From Hypsibius dujardini (lineage: Eukaryota; Tardigrada; Eutardigrada; Parachela; Hypsibiidae), in NCBI GenBank assembly GCA_001579985.1, contig LRSR01012136.1:1-30737 (forward strand): a stretch of DNA of 30,737 nt. Direction: 5' to 3'. Shown piece after piece: positions 1 through 9,816 of the stretch (its first letter is position 1; each line of letters opens with the position of its first letter). The notes beneath the pieces are model-generated. The model saw only the letters and a program-made list of their open reading frames with translations, made no database searches and was not told the DNA's origin. Position numbers and translations under genes: made by a program.

Positions 1-1293
1 TCAACGTGAGATAGGAGCTCCTGCAAGGGGGAAAAGTGGTCGATGTGAAATATAGACATCCCTGACAAACACCGTAGAAAAATTTTCTTTAATCGATCTC
101 AGAGCGAACAATATGATCGGCCTGAGTTTTTATAAACGATCTGAGTAAGTTAGAAGCCAAATAAATAACTGAAGCATAAATGCTTTGGGAGAATGCGGTT
201 TAGGTTATGAAGTCAGAAATTACTGTCTTCTTCGAGGAAGTATTTTTATGGAAATTCCTTCAGCGCCAGAACATTCAATTCAATTTTTAGGCTACTAAAG
301 CAAAACTGAACCATAAAATAATGGAAAAGAAGAGTAAAAGCTTCGCTCTGTTGAGAAAACAAGCCATTGAAATGGTCTTAGGAAGATTCCATCTCGACTA
401 TTACGATGAGTTTTCATAAATTGCACTTCCCCAACCACTCATCTACGTAAATTTCAAACGATTCAACTAAATTGAAATCATGAAAAAATTTAGAGATAAA
501 ATGCGTCAAAATCGGTCGAAAAAAAGATCTGGAAAATAATGTCAGAAAGCCGGAAAATACATCGTCTCTCCATCGTGGCGAGTTTTCATAACTGCTAATC
601 CCTATTAATCACTCATTTGTGCAAATTTCAAGTGATTCAAGTAAATTGTAATCATAAAAAAATAACAGGGCGATTAAAGATCTGCTAAACTAGGTGGAAA
701 ACAATATCTGAAAATAAGTGTCAAAATGCCCGAAATCCCATCACCATCCCGCAAAATGTATTGTAACACAATTCATTTCTTAACCAATGAAATTAATAAT
801 TAAAATTCAACGAGGAAATTAAATTCCCAATCAATTAAAAATAACCCCAGCGACCCACCTTCACACTAACGTCCTCTACCTTCGGCGTCTTCTTCTTCTT
901 CCGATCAGTCTTTTTCCTCCCGTTCGGGTACCGGCCCAAATCAACCTTTACCGGCGTCGTTGCCGCCGCCGCCGCCGCGGGAGCCTCCATCGATATGGTC
1001 GGTGCCAGCAGACCCAACAAGGGGCTACTTCCCAATGCTGCACCGGGTGGTGGGGGAAGATTCTTTTTTGCGGCGCCTCCGAGCTTCAACAGCAACTTGG
1101 GCTTCTTCGTCCCCTCCGACGTCAAGCTGGACGTCTCACTGCCTGCCCCACCCGTTGGATACGCGAACGGATCCTCACTGGACTTTGTGGACTCGTCGGG
1201 GAAGGCATCCATCCCGGCGGAGGAGGTGGAAGCCTCGCTGCCATTGTTGCTGGCGGAGAGATTGCTGAAACGGATCTTCCGTTTCAACGACAT
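1..1293 (-). CDS. 5' part of an unidentified Lys/Ser/Pro/Ala-rich protein (runs off the left edge)
   Basis: Exon 1 is 859..1293 and ends AAG|GTGGGT (phase 0). A good phase-0 acceptor (pyrimidine run, TTGCAG) lies at 21-23, so a second exon (1..20, reading ELLSHV) is cut by the window edge and the intron is about 840 bp. The protein starts MSLKRKIRFSNLSAS, then has a Ser/Thr/Asp stretch, a KPKLLLKLGG segment, Pro- and Ala-runs, and a basic block RKKTDRKKKK. That composition is typical of a disordered nuclear protein; I recognise no family. The start is uncertain. A splice acceptor (TTTGCACAG) sits one base before the ATG, and the frame stays open upstream to 1344, so this could be a trans-splice or 5'UTR acceptor, or an internal exon. 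Confidence 0.55.
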
Positions 1294-2488
1294 CCTGTGC
1301 AAATACCAAAATAAAGACTGCGTGAAATGAAGGTATGCCAGCAAGTTTCGGGTGTCACTTTACCGTGGGAATTTGGAATTTCCCGGTGCAGTCGCCGGAA
1401 ATGCAGCGGATTGCGAAATAAAAAGCGGAAATGTGGAGGACTTTTTCGTGCTGGAAAAGTGCGAAGGCTGAAATTTTAAACTGCCAAGCAGGCTGCGCGC
1501 TTGGGGCCAAAGCCCATTAAACCACACATCCAGCCCAGAAAATATGGTTCTCTGGCGTGGTGGGTGTCTGCCGCAGGCAGAGCACAGTGCAGTGCACTGC
1601 CATGCAGCATCCAGCCCGCGCGTTCAGACTTTTAGGGCCAGCACGAAGAATTACCCGTTCGCGTATAGCAGTTTACCGCTCATACGAAAACAGACGGACG
1701 GACGTTCAGATGGCCGGAAGAATCACGGATGGAGGGACAAATGGACGGACGAGCGAATGGAAGGACGAACGGACGGATAGACGGAATACGGACGGACGGA
1801 TGGATCGCGGATACAGGGATAGACGGGCGGATAAACCAACGAACGGCTCGCCTGCTTATATGTCTATTAGCTCATCTGTCTTCTTGGCTGTCAATCGCTC
1901 CATATGTCTGTTTGTTTTCATGCCTGGATGTCTCTGCCTCCCAGCTTAACGGTTTGACTTAATGTCTGCCTTGCCTACCTCTCTTTCTTTTCTAAATGTC
2001 TGTTTGTCTTTCTGTGTCAGACAGGCAGACATTAAGAAAGTAAAATTAGATAGGCAAGGATCAAATAGAGTTTAGACCACTTGTATTCTCTTGGACCGCA
2101 GATCTCGCATTCTGGCTGATGATGGACATTTCATATTAGCATTAATACTTTTCGTAAAAATACCATGTCACATTCGTAATCGTACCAGCAGATCACGAAC
2201 GAGAAAATCAAAAATGAATGTATCCAGAACGAGCTAGTTAAACATGATATCGAAGTAAATCGACCAATCAGTTCTCCTTGTTTGAGCACCGTAAAACACG
2301 TCAGACAAAAAAGTTGGCGGAATTAAAAGAACTCCGAAATTAACACAAAACACAAATCAACTTCCAAATGAGAAGCAGCCAACTCGAATCACGTTTCTAG
2401 TCAGAAATCCCTCATGGTCCGGTAAAACACAGGTCACCAAATCTCAAGAGACAGATCAAACCCAGTGTTTATTCTTCAAACCGAGGGT
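1294..2488. other. intergenic stretch with a GGAC/GACG-type tandem tract
   Basis: I see no supportable gene. About 1685-1835 is a degenerate repeat of GGAC/GACG units (gacggacggacg), and 1860-2035 holds scattered TGTC words. The short plus-strand frames here are products of the repeat. The rest is AT-rich and featureless to the eye. Confidence 0.6.
1685..1835. repeat. degenerate (GGAC/GACG)n microsatellite
   Basis: Imperfect tetranucleotide units gacg/ggac with interruptions. It differs in sequence from the TGTC/GACA tracts elsewhere in the window. Confidence 0.7.
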
Positions 2489-3233
2489 CTACTGGTAATT
2501 GTAGAAGCTCGAATCATCCATATCCGCGACGGCGCCATCCGAGATGTACCAGACGTGGTCAGGCAGCCCGCCCGCCGGGCCACCGATGGAGATCCGCAGC
2601 AGCAACAGTTGAGAAAGTTCGTCTTCCCGGCGCGTAATCGGAGCCGCTTGTCCAATCTGTGACCCGTAGCGATGATCGTTCATCATTGCTGTCACAGCCG
2701 GCCCAGGGTTGCCCTTAAGCGTGTCGTCCTAAACGAAAGCAATAAACATGAAACCGGCACGTATAGGAATCTACGAAATTTGAAAGGAATCTCCAGAGAT
2801 CAAGTACCTGATTTATAAGGCAGCCGCTCCTAAATTCCTCCTTGACGGATGGTGCATACCTTGCGATAGTACAAGCCCGGCACGTTATCCAACTCAAACA
2901 TCTGATCCTGGGCTCCTTGCATGAGCACTTGAGCGGTACAGTGACTGTGATGACTGGAGCCTCAAAAAGACAATGTTTTAACAGAATACAAAATGGGTAC
3001 TTCAAATATTAAGATACTTTTTTATTTTAGAAAAGATAGTATTTTATTGAAATTTAAACACGTTAATCAAACAAACACCAAAATCAAAACAAGTGACGCA
3101 AAGGGAGGTTAGCGCAAAACGACGAATCAAACAACCAATCAATCACTCAACGCCGCAATGAAACCTGGACTCACCTGTCCTCGACTCTGACGAAAACTGG
3201 AAGAGCCACCCGCAGCCGTTTCTGCAGCGACAT
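2489..3233 (-). CDS. small three-exon gene, unknown family (about 130 aa)
   Basis: Exon 1 is 3175..3233 (MSLQKRLRVALPVFVRVED, ends AG|GTGAGT, phase 2). Exon 2 is about 2860..2953 (reads HHSHCTAQVL...DQMFELDNVPGLYYRK, ends AAG|GTATGC). Exon 3 is 2489..2728 (acceptor TTTCGTTTAG, starts DDTLKGNPGP, stop after SFYNYQ). Phases agree and the sum is 393 nt, 130 codons plus stop. A second phase-correct acceptor for exon 2 at 2944 would drop three residues (HHS) from its start. Other visible motifs are TAMMNDHRYG, a Leu-rich LSQLLLLRISIGG and an acidic C-terminus. There is no signal peptide, membrane span or family I can name. A relative of exons 1 and 2 lies at 30329-30580 on the opposite strand; its similarity follows codons, with synonymous differences, which supports the reading frame. 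Confidence 0.55.
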
Positions 3234-3820
3234 ACTACGAAGCGACAAACGTTAATCTGCTCAGCGCTCTATATTCGCCGGCAGACAACAACGCCATTTT
3301 TGGCAGATCCGCAATACAAAACGGTTGAGGGTGAACGACGGTTGGGAGACTCGATTCGTTAGCGAGTTTTTGGGATTACGGTGTACAACCAGATACATAC
3401 AGCCAGTATACATGACTTTTTATCCTACTGTTTTAATGCCATTTTTGATTCAAGTAGAGGGACAGACAAATTCAAGACAAACAGAGAGACAGAACAGATA
3501 AGAAGATGGACATGAAGTTACAATAGGCGGATAGAGACGAACAGCGATGATAGACAGACAAGACAGACAGAGACAGACAAGACAGACAGAGATAGACGAA
3601 CTGACAGACAGACAGAAATACAACGGATAGACAGACAGGCGACTTTTACAATGTCTTAGTGATTCAATTTCTGCTTTTTTTCAATTCCTGTTCAGCAAAC
3701 CTGGCCACTAATTATCAAACTGAGTTCTCTAACCGTTGATAATCGTATTGGCAGACTTTTCCTTTTAGAGTGATCTTGTGGATAAAAATAACGGAAGGTA
3801 TTTTGACGGTTGGTTCTCGG
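3234..3820. other. intergenic between the small gene and GDAP1-like gene A
   Basis: Contains a GACA microsatellite (about 3469-3645) and otherwise no open frame I can support. It must hold the 5' region of the small minus-strand gene and the 3' region of gene A. I did not see a clear AATAAA signal on the minus strand. Confidence 0.5.
3469..3645. repeat. (GACA)n microsatellite, interrupted
   Basis: Runs of gacagacagaga and gacagacaaga on the plus strand. Confidence 0.75.
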
Positions 3821-5757
3821 CTATGCGTGGTCCTCCGATATATAGGGCACACATTCCTAGGCAAGAGTACAGGGTTATAATGAGACTAGTGCTGTCTGTC
3901 GAGCGATATGTTTGGGTAGTTGATGCCTTACTTGTCGAAAAGACGGTCTTTCTTTAAGCCGACGGTAGTAATCGGCCAGGTAGATTCGGTCCGTCACGTC
4001 CCACAGCCGGCCTGCCAACCCCAGAAGGTCTAGGCGGGCCAGCAAAATGGCCAAGGCAATGTCAGCATTGGTGAAATCCTTCCCGAATAGCCACTCGTAG
4101 CTGTCCTTGCCTGCTCGGTGAGCGGAAGGGTTTTACTAAATCGTTAAACGAAGAACAACACAGGCGGACGAAGCTGTAGGCAGACAAACTGACAGGCAGT
4201 CAGATAAAGAGTCAGACGAACAACAGCAAGCCGACAGACAACAAGACGGTGAGACAAACACAGAGGAAGAAATAGTGAAGTAAGCAAGTATGTCAGTCAG
4301 ACAAGCAGGCAGACAGGCAGGCAGAAAAACAGACATCCAGACAATTGAGGCAGACAGACAGACCGACAATGAGGCAGACAAACAGACAGATAGACCGATA
4401 AGCACGCAGGTAAACTGACGGCCAGCGAGGGGCACACAGAATGGCCAAGTAGACATACGGACACAAGCGGACCTCTGTTTTCGGCAGCGTTAATTCGCAG
4501 GAGGCCGTCCACGTTATCCAGGTATCTCTCCAAATTTTTAAGGAGATCATAGATGGTCGCAACATTGGCAACTTGGACTTCCGTTGCAATGACACGTTCG
4601 AGTTTGGCACGGTAGGCGTCCGCCAGCTCTGGATACTTGACGATGTTCTCTTCTAGCACGGCTCGGCGATTGACTCTTTCTGCAGTCGATAAGAAAGGCT
4701 TTAACAACGAGAAGTCAATGAAAAGATTCGCGCTAATTAAAAACACTTCAACAGTTTTAAGCATGCAAAAGCCCACGTAGACAGACATAGCCATAAACAA
4801 AGACACGAATATAGCCACAGACACTGGCACAGACACTGGCACAGACACGGGCACAATCATGGATTCCCGGAATTGCCAGGTATTCCCAGAGAAATGTTTG
4901 TTTACTTGAAAAGTTTTCCATCGTCTTCTCTGGAACCTTGGCGCCCTCCAGCAGAGTGGGGTTCAAGACAACGCCTACGGTAATCTCGGCCATGGGAAGC
5001 TGGCAGCACTCCCGTCGAAAGGCTTCTATTTCCTCCTGCCGCTGTCCTTGAGGCTTGTCTGTAGACACGAGGAAATTGAACAAAAAGACTTGTCAAGGTT
5101 GGACGTACAGTACGTATGTCTGACCGTTAGTCAATTTTGTCAAGGGAACAAAACACACCGTGCACTGAGATCTGGTCCAAATAGTCAATGATGGGTTGAG
5201 AGCCGTCGATAATCTTCCCGTTGTGCGCCAGTGCAGGGACCTCACAGGCTGGATTGATGCGTAGGTAGTCGGGATTGTAGTTTTCTCCTTTGACTAAGTC
5301 GATCTCCACCTTCGTGAAGGGGATTCCTTTCTCCACACAAGCCAGTCGAACCTGAAAATAGAGTTACAATATTCTGCAAACGTCCGCATCTGTCTGTCTG
5401 TCTGTCTGTCTATTTGTCTGTGTGTCTGTCAGTCTGTTTACCTATTTGTTTGTTTGTCTGTGTGTCTGTGTGTCTGTATGTCTGTGTATGTGTCTGTGTC
5501 TGTGTCTGTGTCTGTGTCTGTGTCTGTGTCTGTGTCTGTGTCTGTGTCTGTGTGTGTGTCTGTCTGTGTGTCTGTGTGTCTGTCTGTGTGTCTGTCGGCA
5601 TGAAGGTCTGTCTGTCTGCTTGTTTGTCTGTCGGCCGTCCTGTCGTTTCATGCCTGTCTGCCCCACTTACCATTTGACTCCAGTAGGAAGAGTAATACTG
5701 ATAGATAACCACTTTCGAGCTGTCTTCCGGCAAACCATTCTTCACCGCGTCCGCCAT
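3821..5757 (-). CDS. GDAP1-like glutathione-transferase-fold protein, copy A (no tail anchor)
   Basis: Six exons: 5671..5757, 5159..5351, 4906..5058, 4473..4679, 3932..4110, 3821..3856. Phases agree; 855 nt, 284 aa. The N-terminal thioredoxin-like GST domain (about 15-95) shows VRLACVEKGIPF, the cis-Pro motif NPACEVPAL (62-70) and GSQPIIDYL (79-87). The GDAP1-type insert follows (ERAVLE-like helix RVNRRAVLEENIVKYPEL), then the C-terminal helical domain with DFTNADIALAILLARLDLLGLAG and YYRRLKERPSF. The family acts on the outer mitochondrial membrane through a C-terminal anchor in vertebrates. Here the last exon is only ECVPYISEDHA plus stop, so the predicted product is soluble. The intron-4 donor is a weak G|GTCCGC. 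An in-frame upstream Met at 5805 would add 16 residues (MFLPLDWYFYPIQSAV). Orthology to GDAP1 versus GDAP1L1 cannot be decided. Confidence 0.82.
4150..4460. repeat. degenerate GACA/CAGG tract in intron 4 of gene A
   Basis: Repeated cagacagg/cagacaaa words on the plus strand. The gene's transcript therefore carries UGUC-type repeats here. Cys-rich minus-strand frames over this stretch are repeat products. Confidence 0.75.
5385..5665. repeat. compound TGTC / TGTGTC tract in intron 1 of gene A
   Basis: tgtc units at each end with a regular tgtgtc hexamer run in the middle (about 5485-5550). The transcript carries GACA/GACACA here, the complement of the intron-4 tract. Confidence 0.85.
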
Positions 5758-6895
5758 CACTGCTGACTGGATCGGGTAGAAATACCAGTCAAGAGGCAAA
5801 AACAAGCGACGTTGCTGTCAATAATGGCTCGTCCCCTTTTGCGTGAGATTTCCACGAAATTATTCAGTAACGTAGGCTTTATCTGGAAAGTCAAAATGAA
5901 ATTAGAATTGCTTGGATATTTCAGGGAAAATAGAATCACCCGTAGATAGACACGATCACTACTCGACACGAGTCGAGAAGGAGATGGGCTGAGGTGAAAC
6001 GGAAACCACAACAGGTATTTTAATATACCGCCGCACCGAAGGAGATGGATGCACATATACTAGTCTACAGCCTCCTAAATAAACAAAAATCCGTTTTGTT
6101 GGCGGCTTACAACGCAAACAAAAATGGTCTGCAATTTTTCGCGCTCGGCGCACCACCACGAAAATTGTAGGAAGCGGCCTCTTAACAAACAAGATTAAGC
6201 ATTTGGTGTCGGGAAAACTGTGTAGAGAAATGGTGTTGCAGCACCTTACAAGTCAAGGCAGCACATGCGGTCACAATCGTGTTTTGTTATCTAATCAACC
6301 GCCTGCGATCGCAAAATTCAGACGACATTCTGGCGTTGATGAGTCCGCCATCGATCGAGAAGATGGACGGACAGACGGTGCTAAAGACACGGAAGGGAAA
6401 TCATCTTTCTCCTTATCGCTCTCGCTCCAGAGTTCAATAGTTAGGCTATCGAATGATTTGGGGGCCAAACTGTCTGCAGAACCAAAGGGAAACAATATAA
6501 GCCAACAGACTGGTAGACAGGAAAGTGAGACAGACAGAAAGCCAGCCAACCAACCAGACAGTTAGACAAACAGACAGACAAATAGACAAACAGGCAAACA
6601 ACCATACAAGAAATTTTATAATATTTGTCCCTTCAAACCAAATTTTAGGCAGATATCTCAAAAAGACACAGGAAACTCAGTTTTAGAGACTGCAGAGCAG
6701 AATTGCCCATACATTGTGTACAGTATGGAGGACGGTCTACCAAGATCGCGCTCATGAGATTGCAGAAGTTCCAGACTCAGACAGTGATATTTCAGATTCT
6801 TTAGCCAAACGCAATTCGCCACATAATTTTGGCAGTTTAAGACCCTGTGTGCGTCCGCGATCCAGATATCTTGATATAGGGAGGATGGTTGACAG
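5758..6895. other. intergenic between genes A and B
   Basis: No supportable gene. It contains a GACA tract at about 6530-6605 and, just upstream of gene A's ATG, a 15-base block (5774-5788) also found at 8958-8972. The plus- and minus-strand frames at 6203-6565 overlap the tract or lack any recognisable domain. Confidence 0.5.
6530..6605. repeat. (GACA)n tract between genes A and B
   Basis: gacagacaaatagacaaacagg-type units on the plus strand. Confidence 0.7.
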
Positions 6896-7658
6896 TCACG
6901 CGAAAGAACTGTGCGGAACACATTGCTGCAAAGAGAATAATATGTTGTGACAACAAGATGAGGCAAATAGGGAGTCAACACATATACTCAGGTAAAGGAG
7001 AAAAATACACAGATAATAACACACAGACAAACAATGAACAGACAAGCAGACAGACATGTTGACTAACAGACCGACCGACAGACAAAACAGATAGGCAGAC
7101 AGAGAAACAGAGAGATAGACCGACATGCAGGCAGGCAAATAGACAGACAGACAAACAGACAGACAGAGAGACAGACAGACAAATAGGTAGAAGGACAGAA
7201 CAACTGACATGTAGATCTGCGATCAATGACTTTTGAAGTACCGGGTACCTGCATAAAAGAAGGTCGCTTCTTGAGGCGACGATAATAATCGGCAAGAAAT
7301 ATCCGCTCTGTTTCATCCCAATACTTTCCGGCCAGTCCCAGGAGATCCACTCTGGCCAGGATACAGGCGAGAATCATATCAGCGTTTGTGAATTCCGCGC
7401 CGAACAACCAGGACTCTCCTTGCTGCGGGAGGGGATTGCCGTTAGAGTTGTTGCGCAGGAGGAGATCAACTTCGTCCAGGAATAACACCAAACCATCGAG
7501 CAAGCCTCGAAGTCTCGCTGGGGTGGAAATCTGGTCTTCACTGTGAAGAACCCGTGCAAGCTTTTGCTGGTAGGCTTCTCTGAGCTCTGGATGGGCAGCA
7601 ATCTTTTCGTTGATCACACTCACTCTGTTCACACGGCCTGGAGAAATCACATATAAAA

Positions 7659-7721
<63 letters not shown>

Positions 7722-8796
7722 ATGTCTGCCTGTCTATATGTCTATATGTCTATATGTCTATATGCCTGTATGTCTGCATGTCTGCCTGTCTGCATGTCTG
7801 CCTGTCTGCCTGTCTGCCTGTCTGCCTGTCTGCCTGTCTGCCTGTCTGCCTGTCTGCCTGCCTGCCTGCCTGCCTATGTGTTTGTGCGCCTGAATGCTAT
7901 CTGCATATTGTCCGCTTCTGTCGATGGTCTCTCTTTCTCTCTTCAGTAGCAACTTACTGGCCAACCTAGTCCGAAACATCTGCGAAAAGTCAGCTAGTTC
8001 CAACAAATGTGCGTCTCTTGTCACACCGAGCGAAATCTCGCTCACAGGCACAGTCATGCAGCGCCTTCGAAAAGCATCAACTGCCGGCCTTGCTTCCGCA
8101 TCGGTTCCTAAAAATCAAAATCCACTGTTAGTAATAGTGGTTCATTGTCGCATAGGAACATCCTCCTCACATTAGCTTCAGAAAAGCAACCACTCCGAGG
8201 CGAGAAATACAGTACTCGTACCTCGGTGAGCAAAGCGATCCAGGTAATCAATAATTTCTTGAGATCCACAGATTACAGTCTCTTCCGGCGGCGATCCGAT
8301 CTTCAGCACCGGGATCTCACAGGCAGGATTCAGGCGAACAAAATCCGGCTCGTACGTCTGTCCCTGTAAGTAGTCCACGTCAATCGTTTGGAACGGGAAT
8401 CCCTTCTCTACCATTGCCAGTCGAACCTACGAGGCAAAGGGGAATCAGCATGAAAGTGCTATTGTGAATCAAAACCTCAGATACTAAGTAGACAAACAAA
8501 CCGACGGACAGACAGACAGACAGGCAGGCATGCAGACAAGCAGGCATGCAAACAGGCAGGCATGCAGACAGACAGGCATGCAGACAGGCAGGCAGAAGAA
8601 CAGACAAACAGACAGAGTCAGAGAGGTAGACAGACAAACCGATGCACATCCGGATGCAAATTCAAAACACTTCGAAAATGTCGAGTGGTTAACAAACAAC
8701 TTTAGCAGGACGCACCATTTGGCAGTAGTACGAGACCCTTCGATTGTAGAGCGTCAGGAAGGGTAGTCCACCGTTATGGTTCCCGTTTTCCCCCAT
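6896..8796 (-). CDS. GDAP1-like glutathione-transferase-fold protein, copy B (no tail anchor)
   Basis: Five exons: 8716..8796, 8222..8426, 7958..8107, 7249..7637, 6896..6925. Phases agree; 855 nt, 284 aa, the same length as copy A. It starts MGENGNHNGG. The GST N-domain has VRLAMVEKGFPF, NPACEIPVL and GSQEIIDYL; the C-domain has RVNRVSVINEKIAAHPELRE, EFTNADMILACILARVDLLG and YYRRLKKRPSF. Exon 4 is one 389-nt exon where A and C have two exons split by an intron, so an intron was lost here or gained in the others. The last exon, QCVPHSSFA plus stop, parallels A's ECVPYISEDHA in position, phase and the CVP triplet, which is why I prefer it. No hydrophobic C-terminal segment is seen downstream, so the product is predicted to be soluble. 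The terminal exon is short and is the least certain part. Confidence 0.8.
7015..7205. repeat. (GACA)n tract in the last intron of gene B
   Basis: Interrupted cagacagaca units on the plus strand; UGUC repeats in the gene B transcript. Confidence 0.75.
7658..7880. repeat. perfect (TGTC)n followed by TGTC/TGCC compound tract, intron 3 of gene B
   Basis: About 15 uninterrupted tgtc units (7660-7720), then tatatgtc units, then alternating tgcctgtc ending in pure tgcc. This is the cleanest microsatellite in the window. The gene B transcript carries GACA here, complementary to the tracts in introns 1 and 4. Confidence 0.9.
8490..8645. repeat. GACA/CAGGCATG tract in intron 1 of gene B
   Basis: gacagacagaca followed by repeated caggcatgcagac units on the plus strand; UGUC-type in the gene B transcript. 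Confidence 0.75.
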
Positions 8797-9816
8797 TGAA
8801 TGAAGATTTACGGATACAGAAAAAAGGGAAGGTAGAAGAAAGAGGATTGCGCGTTCCTGTGCGAAAAGGGGGCTCGCACAAAATTGGAAACGATTCGCAT
8901 CCGCGTGACGTAAATTTATGGGTTGGAGAGGCCCTCACACTCGTACCGTAGTACGGTGGGTAGAAGTACCAGCTGATGCGTAAAAAAATCGACACTACGC
9001 AGACGCATGCTTCCCTGTCAGTCTGTGTTGCGACCAGGTGTGGCGGTTTGACGGTGTTTCGAATTGGTGGTGTCGGCGCAATGAATATCACACACACACG
9101 TCTGGAGAGCCCCAGGCACCCTATTTACTGTATATATATGCCTATGAGAGTGGAAGTAGTACAGTACAGTACGAGCACCTGAGTAGGGAACCGCTCAATG
9201 AAATGCAACAGGGAAGAGCACTGGAAGCGCCGTAATTGGAAAGTCGATAAAATTCGCAGACAATCGCGTAGGACTCCGCAGACAGCCGAATAAAACACAA
9301 GCAGACAACCCAACTGACATACCAGCCCGTTTACAGACAGACAACGATCGAGAGACCGACAGATAAGGACAGCCAAGCAAGACCCTTACGGACAAGGACT
9401 AGTAAGCAGACAGACATAGACATTCAAAAAGAAAAGGCCAGTCAGTGACAAACAGGAAAATAGGTTACAAACAAAGACTGTGCCGCAGACAGACACACAG
9501 ATAAGTCAAGGATAGACAAAACATCCTAAAAGACAAACCCAAAGCCCTTAACAAGCAAAAGCTGGACGAAGACAGAAATGCCTAGAGATAACCAACTAAG
9601 TCCAATATTAAGAATTTAGACTTCGTCATCGAACAGCCAGTTTAGTTTCTCTTGTCGAAGTCAGTTTCAGTGTTAGATCAAGAACCTCTTCATCGCATCA
9701 GCCGCAAAGGGGTTGATTATGCTATAAAGTTGTCAAGCAATATTCATAATTAAGCAATTCACCCATTGTAGTTCCAGAGTAGTCTGTAATCTGTATGAGA
9801 TAGCAGAACTGTCTCT
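8797..9816. other. intergenic between genes B and C, with a GST-exon-like relic
   Basis: Holds the short relic described at 8935-8980 and a weak, degenerate GACA-rich stretch (about 9300-9560). I see no complete gene. Open frames crossing 8774-9395 have no recognisable domain beyond the relic. Confidence 0.5.
8935..8980 (-). pseudogene. possible relic of a GDAP1-like first exon
   Basis: The minus strand reads WYFYPPYYGTSVR, which lines up with LYYYPLSYYSQKVR across the exon 1/2 junction of gene C (first beta strand of the GST domain). The DNA block CTGGTAyTTCTACCC in it recurs immediately upstream of gene A's ATG (5774-5788). No linked downstream exons were found, so it is either a decayed extra copy, an alternative first exon of B (a GTACGA donor follows YYG), or chance. 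Confidence 0.3.

Noticed and set aside
1-13. The 13-base word tcaacgtgagata at 1 and again near 26453
   Set aside because: Similarity does not extend beyond the word, so chance is likely.
5442-5666. Arg/Thr/Gln/His repeat frames (RHRHRH, QTDRQT)
   Set aside because: Same tracts read on the other strand.
6658-6981. Longer frame downstream of gene B as its final exon
   Set aside because: It is in a different phase from the exon-4 donor; the phase-0 reading gives QCVPHSSFA and stop, matching gene A's ending.
7658-7880. Possible CRISPR array or minisatellite with spacers
   Set aside because: Units are four bases with no unique spacers, in an animal intron.
7610-7969. Cys/Ser/Leu-rich open frames (SVCLSVCLS type) here and at 4136-4860, 5414-5766, 6896-7316, 8380-8699, 9999-10217, 17738-18082, 23504-23761 and 27698-28029
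   Set aside because: They are translations of TGTC/GACA tracts, which give stop-free frames in several registers; they lack splice or start context.
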